Made by a program: the position numbers and the translations under genes. Under the pieces are notes generated by a model that saw only the letters and a list, made by a program, of their open reading frames with translations, had not been told where the DNA came from and did not search any database. 64,000 bases of DNA, from the NCBI RefSeq assembly GCF_007828215.1, contig NZ_VIUE01000003.1, positions 310,001-374,000 on the forward strand. Reading direction: 5' to 3'. This document shows positions 21,592 through 31,195 of the stretch, piece after piece (the first letter of the stretch is position 1; every line of letters begins with the position of its first letter). This stretch comes from Pseudomonas sp. SJZ074 (lineage in GTDB: Bacteria; Pseudomonadota; Gammaproteobacteria; Pseudomonadales; Pseudomonadaceae).

Positions 21592-24039
21592 TTGATTCGT
21601 CTGCTGAAATTTTTCGGATGGTCCGTCATCGCCGTTTTCTGCGGACTGCTCCTGGGTCTGAGCGGTGCGTTTCTTTACCTTAGTCCGGGTTTGCCATCCG
21701 TGGAGGCGCTGAGAAGTATTCAGTTGCAGATTCCTTTGCGGGTGTACAGCAGCGACAACAAGCTGATCGCCGAATTTGGCGAGATGCGCCGCACACCGAT
21801 CCGTTTCGCCGACATCCCGCCCAACTTTATCAATGCGTTACTCAGTGCCGAAGACGACAATTTCGCCAACCACTATGGCGTCGATCCAGGCAGCCTGATG
21901 CGTGCCGCCAGCCAGTTGGTCAAGAGCGGGCACATCCAGTCCGGCGGCAGCACCATCACCATGCAGGTGGCCAAGAACTTCTTCCTGACCAGCGAGCGCA
22001 GCTTCTCGCGCAAGACCACCGAGATCCTCCTGGCCCTGCAGATCGAACGGCAGCTGACCAAGGATGAAATCCTCGAGCTGTACGTGAACAAGATCTACCT
22101 GGGCAACCGCGCCTATGGCATCGAGGCGGCGGCCCAGGTGTACTACGGCAAGTCGATCCGTGATGTGAGCCTGGCGCAAATGGCGATGATCGCCGGCCTG
22201 CCGAAGGCGCCATCGCGCTTCAACCCGCTGGCCAACCCGGCGCGCAGCAAGGAGCGGCGCGACTGGATCCTGGGGCGCATGTACAAGCTCGGCAAGATCA
22301 GCGAAGCCGACTACACCGCTGCGATCAATGAGCCGTTGAACGCCAGCTATCACGTGCCGACACCGGAAGTGAACGCCCCGTACATCGCCGAAATGGCTCG
22401 GGCCGAGATGGTCGGACGCTACGGCAGCGACGCCTATACGGAAGGGTTCCGCGTCACCACCACAGTGCCGAGCAACCTGCAGGAAATGGCCAATACCGCG
22501 TTGCACGAAGGCCTGATGACTTACGATCAGCGCCACGGCTACCGCGGCCCCGAGTCGCGCCTGCCGGGCAAGACCAAGGAGGCCTGGGCCCTTGAACTGA
22601 CCAAGCAGCGCACCATCAGCAGCCTGGAACCGGCGATTGTCACCCAGGTGGACAAGGACGGCATCAAGGTCCTGACGCGCAATGGTGAGCTTGAGGAACA
22701 CGTGAAATGGGACACCATGAAATGGGCCCGTCCGTTCCTCAACACCAACAGCATGGGGGCCGCCCCCCGGCAGCCGTCGGACGTGGCCCAGGTCGGCGAC
22801 CTGATCCGGGTGCAGCGCCAGCCGGACAACACTCTCAAGTTCAGCCAGATCCCGGCCGCCCAGGGCGCACTGGTATCCCTCGACCCGCAGGACGGTGCGA
22901 TCCGTTCCCTGGTGGGCGGCTTCGCCTTCGAACAGAGCAACTACAATCGTGCATTGCAGGCCAAGCGCCAGCCGGGCTCGAGTTTCAAGCCGTTCGTCTA
23001 CAGCGCCGCCCTGGATAATGGCTATACCGCGGCCAGCCTGGTGAACGACGCGCCGATCGTGTTTGTCGACGAGTACCTGGACAAGGTCTGGCGACCGAAG
23101 AACGACACCAACACCTTCCTCGGTCCGATCCGTTTGCGCGAGGCGCTGTACAAATCGCGCAACCTGGTGTCGATCCGCCTGTTGCAGGCGCTGGGGGTGG
23201 ATCGCACCATCGACTACATCGCCCGGTTCGGCTTCAACAAGCAGGACCTGCCCCGCAACCTGTCCCTGGCCCTGGGCACCGCGACCCTGACCCCGATGGA
23301 AATCGCCACAGGCTGGAGCACGTTCGCCAATGGCGGGTACAAGATCACCCCGTACATCATCGACAAGATCGAGAGCCGCAACGGCGAGACACTGTTCGTG
23401 GCCAACCCGCCGCGGGTGCCTACCGGCGAGCAAGCCAGCGACGGCATCGCCGCACCGTCCGCCGAGACGTTCACGGTGAATCCGACGCCGGGCGAAGCCA
23501 CCACCGCCACTCCAGCGACCCAGGCACCTGCTGTCGCCGAACGCATCGTTGACGGGCGCACCACCTACATTCTCAACAGCATGCTGGAAGACGTGATCAA
23601 GCTCGGCACCGGCCGTCGCGCACTGGCCCTGGGCCGTACCGACCTGGCAGGCAAGACCGGTACCACCAACGAATCCAAGGACGCCTGGTTCTCCGGCTAC
23701 AACGGCGACTACGTGACCACCGTCTGGACCGGTTTCGACCAGCCCGAGAGCCTGGGTCGCCGTGAGTTCGGCGGTACCGTGGCACTGCCGATCTGGATGA
23801 GCTACATGGGTGCCGCCCTCAAGGACAAACCGCCGCACACCCAGCCGGAACCGGAAGGCATCCTCAGCCTGCGGGTCGACCCGGTCAGCGGTCGCGCGGC
23901 CACTCCAGGCACCCCCGGCGCCTACTTCGAACTGTTCAAGAGCGAAGACACCCCGCCGTCAGTCAATGAACTGGGCAACGGCGTTGCGCCGGGCAGCCCG
24001 CTGCCGGCGGATGAAGCGGCGCCGATCGATTTGTTCTAG
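21592..24039 (+). CDS. mrcA: Penicillin-binding protein 1A (bifunctional)
   Basis: Class A PBP that polymerises and crosslinks peptidoglycan; called ponA in Pseudomonas. An N-terminal membrane anchor (about residues 7-28) precedes the glycosyltransferase domain, with catalytic Glu in SAEDDNFANHYG and the QVAKN motif. An OB-like insertion follows, then the transpeptidase domain with the SxxK serine in GSSFKP, a SRN motif and KTGT. Start choice is uncertain: the TTG used here gives MIRLLKFF, matching family N-termini, while a TTG 21 bases upstream is in frame; neither has a strong ribosome site. Length is about 815 residues. Confidence 0.95.
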   Translation: MIRLLKFFGWSVIAVFCGLLLGLSGAFLYLSPGLPSVEALRSIQLQIPLRVYSSDNKLIAEFGEMRRTPIRFADIPPNFINALLSAEDDNFANHYGVDPGSLMRAASQLVKSGHIQSGGSTITMQVAKNFFLTSERSFSRKTTEILLALQIERQLTKDEILELYVNKIYLGNRAYGIEAAAQVYYGKSIRDVSLAQMAMIAGLPKAPSRFNPLANPARSKERRDWILGRMYKLGKISEADYTAAINEPLNASYHVPTPEVNAPYIAEMARAEMVGRYGSDAYTEGFRVTTTVPSNLQEMANTALHEGLMTYDQRHGYRGPESRLPGKTKEAWALELTKQRTISSLEPAIVTQVDKDGIKVLTRNGELEEHVKWDTMKWARPFLNTNSMGAAPRQPSDVAQVGDLIRVQRQPDNTLKFSQIPAAQGALVSLDPQDGAIRSLVGGFAFEQSNYNRALQAKRQPGSSFKPFVYSAALDNGYTAASLVNDAPIVFVDEYLDKVWRPKNDTNTFLGPIRLREALYKSRNLVSIRLLQALGVDRTIDYIARFGFNKQDLPRNLSLALGTATLTPMEIATGWSTFANGGYKITPYIIDKIESRNGETLFVANPPRVPTGEQASDGIAAPSAETFTVNPTPGEATTATPATQAPAVAERIVDGRTTYILNSMLEDVIKLGTGRRALALGRTDLAGKTGTTNESKDAWFSGYNGDYVTTVWTGFDQPESLGRREFGGTVALPIWMSYMGAALKDKPPHTQPEPEGILSLRVDPVSGRAATPGTPGAYFELFKSEDTPPSVNELGNGVAPGSPLPADEAAPIDLF

Positions 24040-24042
24040 GAA

Positions 24043-24135
24043 AGCAGCGGCGAGCTTCAAGCCGCAAGCTTCAAGTAAAGCCAAAGCAAGCGCGGTATGC
24101 CTCGCTTCTAACTTGCAGCTTGAAGCTTGCCGCTC
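24043..24135. repeat. CTTGCAGC-type imperfect palindromic repeat (copy 3)
   Basis: AGCGGCGAGCTTCAAGC on the left and GCTTGAAGCTTGCCGCT on the right form a long imperfect inverted repeat between the convergent ponA and maeB genes, next to their shared terminator. Confidence 0.75.
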
Positions 24136-24140
24136 GAAGC

Positions 24141-24179
24141 CCATAAAAAAACCTGGCCGAGGCCAGGTTTTTTTATGGG
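24141..24179. terminator. Bidirectional intrinsic terminator between ponA and maeB
   Basis: Near-perfect palindrome with stem ACCTGGCC / GGCCAGGT flanked by seven A and seven T residues, so it has a T-tract on both strands and can end both convergent transcripts. Confidence 0.92.
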
Positions 24180-24188
24180 CGACTGCTT

Positions 24189-25457
24189 TTAACCGTTGAA
24201 CACGTCATCCACGCTCTTGAGCGGGTAGTTCTTCGGATACGGCAGGGTTGCCACGCCAGTCTCGATCGCAGCCTTGGCCACGGCGTCGGAGATCAGGGTG
24301 ATCAGGCGGGCGTCCATTGGCTTCGGAATGATGTACTCACGACCGAATTCCAGCTTGATGCCACCGTAGGCGTCGCACACTTCCTGAGGCACCGGCAGCT
24401 TGGCCAGTTCGCGCAGGGCGTTGGCGGCCGCGACTTTCATCTCTTCGTTGATGCGCTTGGCGCGAACGTCCAGGGCACCGCGGAAGATGAATGGGAAACC
24501 CAGCACGTTGTTGACCTGGTTCGGGTAGTCCGAACGGCCGGTGGCCATGATCACGTCGCTGCGGGTGGCGTGAGCCAGTTCCGGGGCGATTTCCGGATCC
24601 GGGTTCGAGCAAGCGAACACAATCGGGTTCGGCGCCATGCGCAGCAGGTTCTCCGGGCTCAGCAGGTTCGGGCCCGACAGACCGACGAACACGTCGGCGC
24701 CGTCCAGTGCGTCCGCCAGGGTGCGCTTGTCGGTCGCGTGGGCGAAGACAGCCTTGTACTGGTTCAGGTCGCTACGACCGGAATGGATCACGCCGGTACG
24801 GTCGATCATGAAGATGTTTTCGATCTTCGCGCCCATGCTCACCAGCAATTTCATGCAGGAAATGGCCGCAGCACCAGCGCCCAGGCAGACGATCTTGGCT
24901 TCCGGCAAGGTTTTGCCAGCGATTTCCAGGGCGTTGATCATGCCGGCCGCAGTCACGATTGCGGTACCGTGCTGGTCATCGTGGAACACCGGAATGTCGC
25001 ACTGCTCGATCAGGGCGCGTTCGATTTCAAAGCACTCAGGTGCCTTGATGTCTTCCAGGTTGATGCCACCGAAGGTGATGGAGATGCGCTTGACGGTGTC
25101 GATGAAGGCTTGCGGGCTTTCGGAGTCGACTTCGATGTCGAACACGTCGATACCGGCGAAACGCTTGAACAGCACACCCTTGCCTTCCATGACCGGCTTG
25201 GAGGCCAATGGCCCCAGGTCACCCAGGCCGAGAATCGCGGTGCCATCGGAAATGACTGCAACCAGGTTGCCCTTGCCCGTGTATCGGTAGGCCAGTTCAG
25301 GGTCGCGAGCGATTTCGCGGACTGGTTCGGCTACGCCGGGGCTGTAGGCCAGCGACAGATCGCGGGCAGTAGCGGTGGCCTTGGTGAGCTCGACACTCAG
25401 CTTTCCTGGACGAGGATTAGCGTGATATTCGAGAGCGGCAGTTTTCAGATCAGACAT
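24189..25457 (-). CDS. maeB: NADP-type malic enzyme, short form
   Basis: Oxidative decarboxylation of malate to pyruvate, supplying NADPH. The catalytic tyrosine motif AYSPGVAEP lies near residues 38-46, the metal-binding segment NLEDIKAPECFEIE near 132-146 and the Rossmann motif GAGAAA near 193-198. At 422 residues it lacks the C-terminal phosphotransacetylase-like domain of long MaeB proteins, which is a common form in Pseudomonas. Cofactor preference is inferred from the subfamily. Confidence 0.9.
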   Translation of the reverse strand: MSDLKTAALEYHANPRPGKLSVELTKATATARDLSLAYSPGVAEPVREIARDPELAYRYTGKGNLVAVISDGTAILGLGDLGPLASKPVMEGKGVLFKRFAGIDVFDIEVDSESPQAFIDTVKRISITFGGINLEDIKAPECFEIERALIEQCDIPVFHDDQHGTAIVTAAGMINALEIAGKTLPEAKIVCLGAGAAAISCMKLLVSMGAKIENIFMIDRTGVIHSGRSDLNQYKAVFAHATDKRTLADALDGADVFVGLSGPNLLSPENLLRMAPNPIVFACSNPDPEIAPELAHATRSDVIMATGRSDYPNQVNNVLGFPFIFRGALDVRAKRINEEMKVAAANALRELAKLPVPQEVCDAYGGIKLEFGREYIIPKPMDARLITLISDAVAKAAIETGVATLPYPKNYPLKSVDDVFNG

Positions 25458-25638
25458 GTGGGCATTCCGCTTTTTACTGTGTTGGACAGACGGACCGCCG
25501 AGGATACGCGCCTCGCAAAGTCCCTACAAGACTGACCGGTCACCGCTGTCAAGCGCCCTGCCCTACGACTTTGGGCCAAGGGCCACGAAACACAAGGGCT
25601 CAATGCATACAATCAACAGAAAAAATGTCGACAATTTA

Positions 25639-26424
25639 TTATCCGGGCAAGGGACTCAGCATCATTGGATCGGTCAATGGCAGTAACCATCGGCCTTGCC
25701 CCTGCCCGGTGCTCCCACGTCGCGAACGGTCGATCACCCAGCCCCGTGCCTCGATCTGTCTGCCGACAAGGCGCTCAAGGGAAGCCACATCGAAGCGATC
25801 CAGCAGATTGGGCGCAACGCGCAATACAACCGAATCGTCCAATTGCAGCCAAACACCGCCACGATTGCGCCTGACCGCGTTGACACGGCCGCTCAGCACG
25901 GCGAAACCGGACGCTTTGACCTGCCCGGCCTTGAGCACGGGTGAACGCCCCCACAGCCCCAGACGCGCCTTGCGCGCCTGGCGTTCGGCTGATCGCTGGC
26001 AATCCGCCAGGTCGACATTCGGTGCCACCGCCACCTGGAAACCCAGGCCCTCAGCGAGCATCTGCGCCTCGAGGTTGCGGCCATCGACACCGTAGGCATG
26101 GGCCAGTGTCCGACCATAGCGATCCTTGCTTTCCTTGCCGGGAACCAGCCCTACACGCCTGTCACTGGCAGCCACCAAGGCCTCCAGGCGACGGCGGGCC
26201 ACAACGGCAAAAGGCTCGTCGGAACGCCCCTGCCGACCCAGCTCAGGTGTATTGAGCCCGATCAAGCGCACGCTGCGACCATCTGCCAGGCGCAGGGTAT
26301 CGCCATCCACCACCCGCCGGACCGTCACCTCGGTCGCGCCCGTCGGTGCCGGGCAAAAAGCCTGGGCGCCGGTCAGCCAAATCGCGGACACAAAAAAGGC
26401 GCCCGCAAGGGACGCCTTCTTCAT
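25639..26424 (-). CDS. Secreted SNase-like (thermonuclease family) nuclease
   Basis: Predicted exported or periplasmic nuclease of the staphylococcal nuclease fold. From the ATG the product has 261 residues with a signal peptide of about 22 residues (ending GAQA). The SNase core shows VVDGDTLRL, LIGLNTPELG and KDRYGRTLAHAY, which carry the equivalents of catalytic Arg, Glu and Arg. A beta-rich C-terminal part (about 165-255) is additional. An upstream in-frame TTG was rejected because the signal peptide starts at this ATG. A terminator-like hairpin lies inside the first codons. Confidence 0.85.
   Translation of the reverse strand: MKKASLAGAFFVSAIWLTGAQAFCPAPTGATEVTVRRVVDGDTLRLADGRSVRLIGLNTPELGRQGRSDEPFAVVARRRLEALVAASDRRVGLVPGKESKDRYGRTLAHAYGVDGRNLEAQMLAEGLGFQVAVAPNVDLADCQRSAERQARKARLGLWGRSPVLKAGQVKASGFAVLSGRVNAVRRNRGGVWLQLDDSVVLRVAPNLLDRFDVASLERLVGRQIEARGWVIDRSRRGSTGQGQGRWLLPLTDPMMLSPLPG
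26392..26419 (-). terminator. Terminator-like hairpin inside the nuclease signal-peptide codons
   Basis: On the minus strand AAGGCGTCCC pairs with GGGCGCCTT (one bulged T, loop TTGC) and is followed by TTTT. It lies about 50 bases after the rpmE stop and within codons 2-11 of the nuclease, so it would end rpmE transcripts while also being translated sequence. Confidence 0.6.
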
Positions 26425-26465
26425 CACTTCGCAGCCGTCGAAACGACCCGTCAAAATGATCAGTC

Positions 26466-26684
26466 TCAGGCCTTCTTGGCGCCGAAAGCACCGAAACGGT
26501 CGGCGAACTTCTGAACGCGACCACCGGTATCCAGAGTCTTTTGCTTACCGGTGTAGAACGGGTGGCATTCGTTGCAAACGTCGATCGCCAGGGCTTTGCC
26601 GTAGGTCGAACGGGTTTCGAACTTGTTGCCGCAGCTGCAGGTTACAGCAACGGCTGGGTATTCCGGATGGATATCGGCTTTCAT
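26466..26684 (-). CDS. rpmE: 50S ribosomal protein L31, zinc-binding form
   Basis: Large-subunit ribosomal protein at the subunit interface. It has 72 residues and retains four cysteines (16, 18, 37, 40), the C+ zinc-binding form; under zinc starvation such proteins are typically replaced by a Cys-free paralog, which is not in this window. A GAGGAA-type ribosome site precedes the ATG. Confidence 0.98.
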   Translation of the reverse strand: MKADIHPEYPAVAVTCSCGNKFETRSTYGKALAIDVCNECHPFYTGKQKTLDTGGRVQKFADRFGAFGAKKA

Positions 26685-26835
26685 GGTGTTTTCCTCAGGC
26701 TAGCGTGCCGCCATCCAACACTATTGTTGAATACCGCACGTAATTAGGGCGCGAATTCTACCAGACATCGACGATGACGCAAGCTATGCCTTGTACCAAC
26801 CGTCTGCTAGGCTCCCGGCCTCATGCACGATGCCA

Positions 26836-26926
26836 ATGTGGGAGCGGGCTTGCTCGCGAAGGCGGTGAATCAGTTTGCAGTAATGCCGACTGTGCCACCG
26901 CTTTCGCGAGCAAGCCCGCTCCCACA
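26836..26926. repeat. REPIN (inverted pair of REP sequences) upstream of priA
   Basis: TGTGGGAGCGGGCTTGCTCG on the left is mirrored by its reverse complement on the right, separated by about 45 unique bases. This is the classical inward-facing Pseudomonas REP doublet. Confidence 0.92.
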
Positions 26927-26973
26927 GGGATTGCGCCCAGCCTTTTGAACATGCCTGTCATTGAGATCCCCGC

Positions 26974-29193
26974 GTGCCCGACGCCATCCTGCGCCTCGCC
27001 CTGCCTTCGCCCCTGCGCCGCCTGTTCGACTACCGCGCCCCGGCCGGAGTCCCGCGTGCCCGGCTGCAACCGGGCATGCGCTTGCGGGTGCCCTTCGGTC
27101 GGCGGGAGATGATCGGCATCCTGGTGGAAGTCACCGACCACAGCGAGGTCCCGGCCGACAAGCTCAAACCGGCCCTGGCGTTGCTCGATGCCACGCCACC
27201 GCTGCCGGCCTCGTTGTTCAAGCTATGCCTGTGGACCGCCCAGTATTACCAGCACAGCCTCGGCGATACCCTGAGCTGGGCATTGCCGGTGTTGCTGCGC
27301 CAGGGCGAACCGGCCGAAGCACGCCAGGAGCGGTTCTGGTCGGTGGCGCCGGGGGCTTCGCTGGATGACCCGCGCATCGCCCGCGCCCCGCGCCAGCGCG
27401 AAGCCCTGACGACACTTGCCCAGCATCCCCATGGCGTGGCGCATCAGTTGCTGAGCAAGCTGATGCTCAGCAAGGACAGCCTCGACCTGCTGTTGGCCAA
27501 GGGCCTGGTCCAGGTGGAAGTCCGCCGGCATGCCCCGGGCGCTCGTCACGAACATTGGCCGGCCCAGCCGGAACTGCCGCTCAACGCCGAACAACGAGCG
27601 GCTTGCGAAGCGATCCGCGCAGGCTTCGACAGTTATCACGCCTTCCTGCTGGCAGGCGTCACCGGCAGCGGCAAGACCGAAGTCTATCTCCAGCTCATCC
27701 GCCAGACCCTGGAAGCAGGCAAGCAGGCCCTGGTGCTGATTCCGGAAATCAACCTCGGCCCACAGACCCTCGCGCGTTTCGAACAACGTTTCAACGCCCG
27801 CATCGCCCTGGTGCATTCGGCGGTCAATGACCGCGAACGCCTGGAAGCCTGGCTGGCCGCCCGAGACGGCGAAGCCGATATCATCATCGGCACCCGCTCA
27901 GCCCTGTTTACGCCGATGAAGAACCCCGGCCTGATCATCATCGACGAAGAACACGACGGCTCGTATAAACAGCAAGAAGGCTTGCGCTACCACGCCCGCG
28001 ACCTGGCCCTGGTACGGGCCCGCCAAGAGGACATTCCCATTGTCCTCGGCTCGGCGACGCCCTCCCTGGAGAGCCTGCACAACGCCTACACCGGCCGCTA
28101 CGGGCTCCTGCGCCTGAACGAACGGGCCGGCGGCGCCAAACAGCCGCGGTTCCTGCGCCTGGACGTGAAGAGCCGCCCACTGGACAGCGGCATTTCCGGG
28201 CCGATGCAACAAGCCATCGGCCAGACGTTGGCTGCCGGCCAGCAGGTTCTGGTGTTTCTCAACCGCCGAGGCTTCGCCCCGACCCTGCTGTGCCATGACT
28301 GCGGCTGGATGTCCGGCTGCGAACGCTGCGACGCGCGGATGACCGTGCATCAACGCTACGGCGAGCTGCGCTGCCATCACTGCGGCCACACCGAGCGGGT
28401 GCCGAGGCACTGCCCGCAGTGCGGCAAAGTAGACCTGCGCCCGGTGGGCGCCGGCACCGAACGCGCCGAAGAACGGCTGGGCATTCTCTTTCCCGATTAC
28501 CCGGTACTGCGGGTGGATCGCGACAGCACCTCGCGCAAGGACGCGATGAACCAGCTGTTCGCCACGATCCAGAAGGGCCAGCCCTGCATCCTGGTGGGCA
28601 CGCAGATGCTCGCCAAGGGACACCACTTTCCCCGGGTCACGCTGGTGTCGATCCTGGATGCCGACGGCGGGCTGTTCTCCGGCGACTTCCGCGCCAGCGA
28701 ACGCATGGCTCAGTTGATCGTCCAGGTCGCCGGTCGGGCCGGACGGGCCGAGGAACCGGGCAAGGTGATTATCCAGACCCACCTGGCGGACCATCCGCTG
28801 CTGATACAACTGACCGAGCAAGGCTACTTCGCCTTCGCCGAGCAGGCCTTGAGCGAACGCCGCAGCGCCGGTTTGCCGCCGTTTGCCCATCTGGCACTGT
28901 TGCGGGCCGAGGCCCACAAGCCGGGGCAGGCCGAAGGCTTTCTTGACGATGCCTGCAGCGAGGCCGAACGTTTGCTGGCCGAGCAGAACCTGAGCGGAAT
29001 CGAGCTACTGGGCCCGGTACCGGCTCCGATGGAACGGCGAGCGGGGCGTTATCGGGCGCAACTCTTGTTACAAGCCAATGCCCGGGCGCCGCTGCATCGC
29101 CTGCTGAGCGCCTGGCTGCTGGTACTGGAACAGATGCCCAGCGGACGAGCGGTACGTTGGTCGCTGGATGTGGACCCGGTGGATTTGTATTGA
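26974..29193 (+). CDS. priA: Primosomal helicase PriA
   Basis: 3'-5' DNA helicase that restarts collapsed replication forks. It has 739 residues and a GTG start. The N-terminal DNA-binding domain covers about 1-200. Walker A GVTGSGKTEVYL lies near residue 226, the Walker B/DEAH-type box IIDEEHD near 322, and zinc-binding CxxC pairs (CHDCGWMSGCERC, CHHCGH, CPQCGK) around 440-485. It is probably transcribed alone, since a REPIN lies on each side. Confidence 0.97.
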   Translation: MPDAILRLALPSPLRRLFDYRAPAGVPRARLQPGMRLRVPFGRREMIGILVEVTDHSEVPADKLKPALALLDATPPLPASLFKLCLWTAQYYQHSLGDTLSWALPVLLRQGEPAEARQERFWSVAPGASLDDPRIARAPRQREALTTLAQHPHGVAHQLLSKLMLSKDSLDLLLAKGLVQVEVRRHAPGARHEHWPAQPELPLNAEQRAACEAIRAGFDSYHAFLLAGVTGSGKTEVYLQLIRQTLEAGKQALVLIPEINLGPQTLARFEQRFNARIALVHSAVNDRERLEAWLAARDGEADIIIGTRSALFTPMKNPGLIIIDEEHDGSYKQQEGLRYHARDLALVRARQEDIPIVLGSATPSLESLHNAYTGRYGLLRLNERAGGAKQPRFLRLDVKSRPLDSGISGPMQQAIGQTLAAGQQVLVFLNRRGFAPTLLCHDCGWMSGCERCDARMTVHQRYGELRCHHCGHTERVPRHCPQCGKVDLRPVGAGTERAEERLGILFPDYPVLRVDRDSTSRKDAMNQLFATIQKGQPCILVGTQMLAKGHHFPRVTLVSILDADGGLFSGDFRASERMAQLIVQVAGRAGRAEEPGKVIIQTHLADHPLLIQLTEQGYFAFAEQALSERRSAGLPPFAHLALLRAEAHKPGQAEGFLDDACSEAERLLAEQNLSGIELLGPVPAPMERRAGRYRAQLLLQANARAPLHRLLSAWLLVLEQMPSGRAVRWSLDVDPVDLY

Positions 29194-29215
29194 TCAGATC
29201 GCAAGCTTTGCCCCC

Positions 29216-29304
29216 TGTGGGAGCGGGCTTGCTCGCGAAAGCGGCGGCACAGCCAACATCACCACAACTGACCCACCGCCTTCCCGGGCAAGCCCGCTCC
29301 CACA
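29216..29304. repeat. REPIN between priA and argS
   Basis: Inward-facing pair GTGGGAGCGGGCTTGCTCGC and its complement, separated by a short unique core. The right half has TTCCCGGGCAAG in place of TTCGCGAGCAAG, so the two arms have started to diverge. Confidence 0.9.
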
Positions 29305-29457
29305 GGTGGATCGCATACATCCAGGCCAGCAAGAATGGTCACCGCACGCCCCAACCGACCCGCTACAGTTGGCAAGCCCGTCTTCCCCACGGATAATGCC
29401 CAGTTTTTCCACCAGCGCATCGAAGCGCCGCCGCGCCTGCGGTTGAAAGAGAAGACC

Positions 29458-31194
29458 ATGAAAGACACCATTCGCCAGCTCATCCAGCAAGCCATCACCC
29501 AACTCGTCGCTGAAGGTGTGTTGCCAGAAGGCCTGTCGCCGGCGATTCAGGTCGAAAATACCCGCGACAAGACCCACGGCGACTTCGCCAGCAACATCGC
29601 GATGATGCTGGCCAAGCCGGCCGGCATGAAACCACGGGACCTGGCCGAGAAGATCATCGCCGCGCTACCGGCTGACGAAAACGTCACCAAGGCAGACATC
29701 GCCGGCCCCGGGTTCATCAACTTTTTCCAGAACACCCAGGCCCTGGCCTCGCGCCTGGACGCTGCCCTGGCCGATGCACGCCTCGGCGTACGCAAGGCCG
29801 GCCCGTTGCAGCGCACCGTGGTCGACCTGTCCGCGCCGAACCTCGCCAAGGAAATGCACGTCGGCCACCTGCGCTCGACCATCATTGGCGATGGCGTGGC
29901 CCGGGTCCTGGAATTCCTCGGCGACACCGTGATCCGACAGAACCACGTCGGCGACTGGGGCACCCAGTTCGGCATGCTGATGGCCTATCTGCAGGAAAAC
30001 CCGATTACCAGCGACGAACTGTCGGACCTGGAGAATTTCTACCGCGCCGCCAAGCAACGCTTCGATGAATCGCCGGAGTTCGCCGACCGCGCCCGCGGCC
30101 TGGTGGTCAAGCTGCAGGCCGGCGATGCCGAATGCATGGCCCTGTGGACCAGGTTCAAGGACATCTCCCTGTCCCACTGCCAGAAAATCTACGAGTTGCT
30201 GAACGTCAAGCTGACCATGGCCGACGTGATGGGCGAAAGTGCCTACAACGACGACCTGATCAACGTGGTCAACGACCTTCGGGCCAAGGGCATGCTGGTA
30301 GAGAGCAATGGCGCCCAGTGCGTGTTCCTCGACCAGTTCAAGACCGCCGACGGCGAACCGCTGCCGGTGATCATCGTCAAGGCCGACGGCGGCTACCTCT
30401 ACGCCACCACCGACCTGGCGGCCGTGCGCTATCGCAACGGCGTGCTGAAGGCGGATCGGGTCCTGTACTTCGTCGACCAGCGCCAGGCCCTGCACTTCCA
30501 GCAAGTGTTCGAAGTGGCCCGCCTGGCCGGCTTCGTGCCGCGCCCGATGGAAATGGAGCACATGGGCTTCGGCACCATGAACGGCGCCGATGGCCGTCCG
30601 TTCAAGACCCGCGACGGCGGCACCGTGAAGCTGATTGACCTGCTGACCGAGGCCCAGGAACGTGCTTACACCTTGGTCAAGGGCAAGAACCCGGACCTGG
30701 CCGAGGAAGAGCTGCGCCAGATCGCCAAGGTCGTGGGCATCGACGCGGTGAAATACGCCGACCTGTCCAAGCACCGCACCAGTGACTACAGCTTCAACTT
30801 CGACCTGATGCTCAATTTCGAAGGCAATACCGCGCCGTACCTGCTGTATGCGTACACCCGCGTGGCCGGTGTGTTCCGCAAGCTTGGCAAAAGCTTCGAG
30901 GAAGTGGAGGGCCGGATTGTCCTGCAGGCCGCTCACGAACAGGAACTGGCCGCGCGGCTGGCGCAGTTCGGCGAAGTGCTGAACAACGTCGCCGACAAGG
31001 GCACACCCCACACCCTGTGCGCCTATCTGTATGACGTGGCCGGGCTGTTCTCCAGCTTCTACGAGAACTGCCCGATCCTCAGCGCCGACACCCCGGAGCA
31101 AATGCAGAGCCGCCTGCGCCTCGCCGCGCTGACCGGACGCACACTCAAGCAAGGCCTGGAACTGCTGGGCCTGGAAACGCTGGAGCGCATGTAA
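29458..31194 (+). CDS. argS: Arginyl-tRNA synthetase ArgS
   Basis: Class I aminoacyl-tRNA synthetase charging tRNA-Arg. From the ATG (MKDTIRQ) the protein has 578 residues, the usual length; the frame is open further upstream but that extension overlaps a non-conserved stretch. The N-terminal Add-1 domain is about 1-110. The HIGH-box variant HVGH sits in [16 protein letters not shown] (about 120-135), and the C-terminal DALR anticodon-binding domain begins near 455. As in most ArgS proteins no canonical KMSK is evident. It is followed after one base by the SPOR gene. Confidence 0.97.
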   Translation: MKDTIRQLIQQAITQLVAEGVLPEGLSPAIQVENTRDKTHGDFASNIAMMLAKPAGMKPRDLAEKIIAALPADENVTKADIAGPGFINFFQNTQALASRLDAALADARLGVRKAGPLQRTVVDLSAPNLAKEMHVGHLRSTIIGDGVARVLEFLGDTVIRQNHVGDWGTQFGMLMAYLQENPITSDELSDLENFYRAAKQRFDESPEFADRARGLVVKLQAGDAECMALWTRFKDISLSHCQKIYELLNVKLTMADVMGESAYNDDLINVVNDLRAKGMLVESNGAQCVFLDQFKTADGEPLPVIIVKADGGYLYATTDLAAVRYRNGVLKADRVLYFVDQRQALHFQQVFEVARLAGFVPRPMEMEHMGFGTMNGADGRPFKTRDGGTVKLIDLLTEAQERAYTLVKGKNPDLAEEELRQIAKVVGIDAVKYADLSKHRTSDYSFNFDLMLNFEGNTAPYLLYAYTRVAGVFRKLGKSFEEVEGRIVLQAAHEQELAARLAQFGEVLNNVADKGTPHTLCAYLYDVAGLFSSFYENCPILSADTPEQMQSRLRLAALTGRTLKQGLELLGLETLERM

Positions 31195-31195
31195 G

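Noticed and set aside
26774-27112. Plus-strand frame spanning the REPIN upstream of priA
   Set aside because: Most of it is translated repeat sequence and it runs out of frame into priA.
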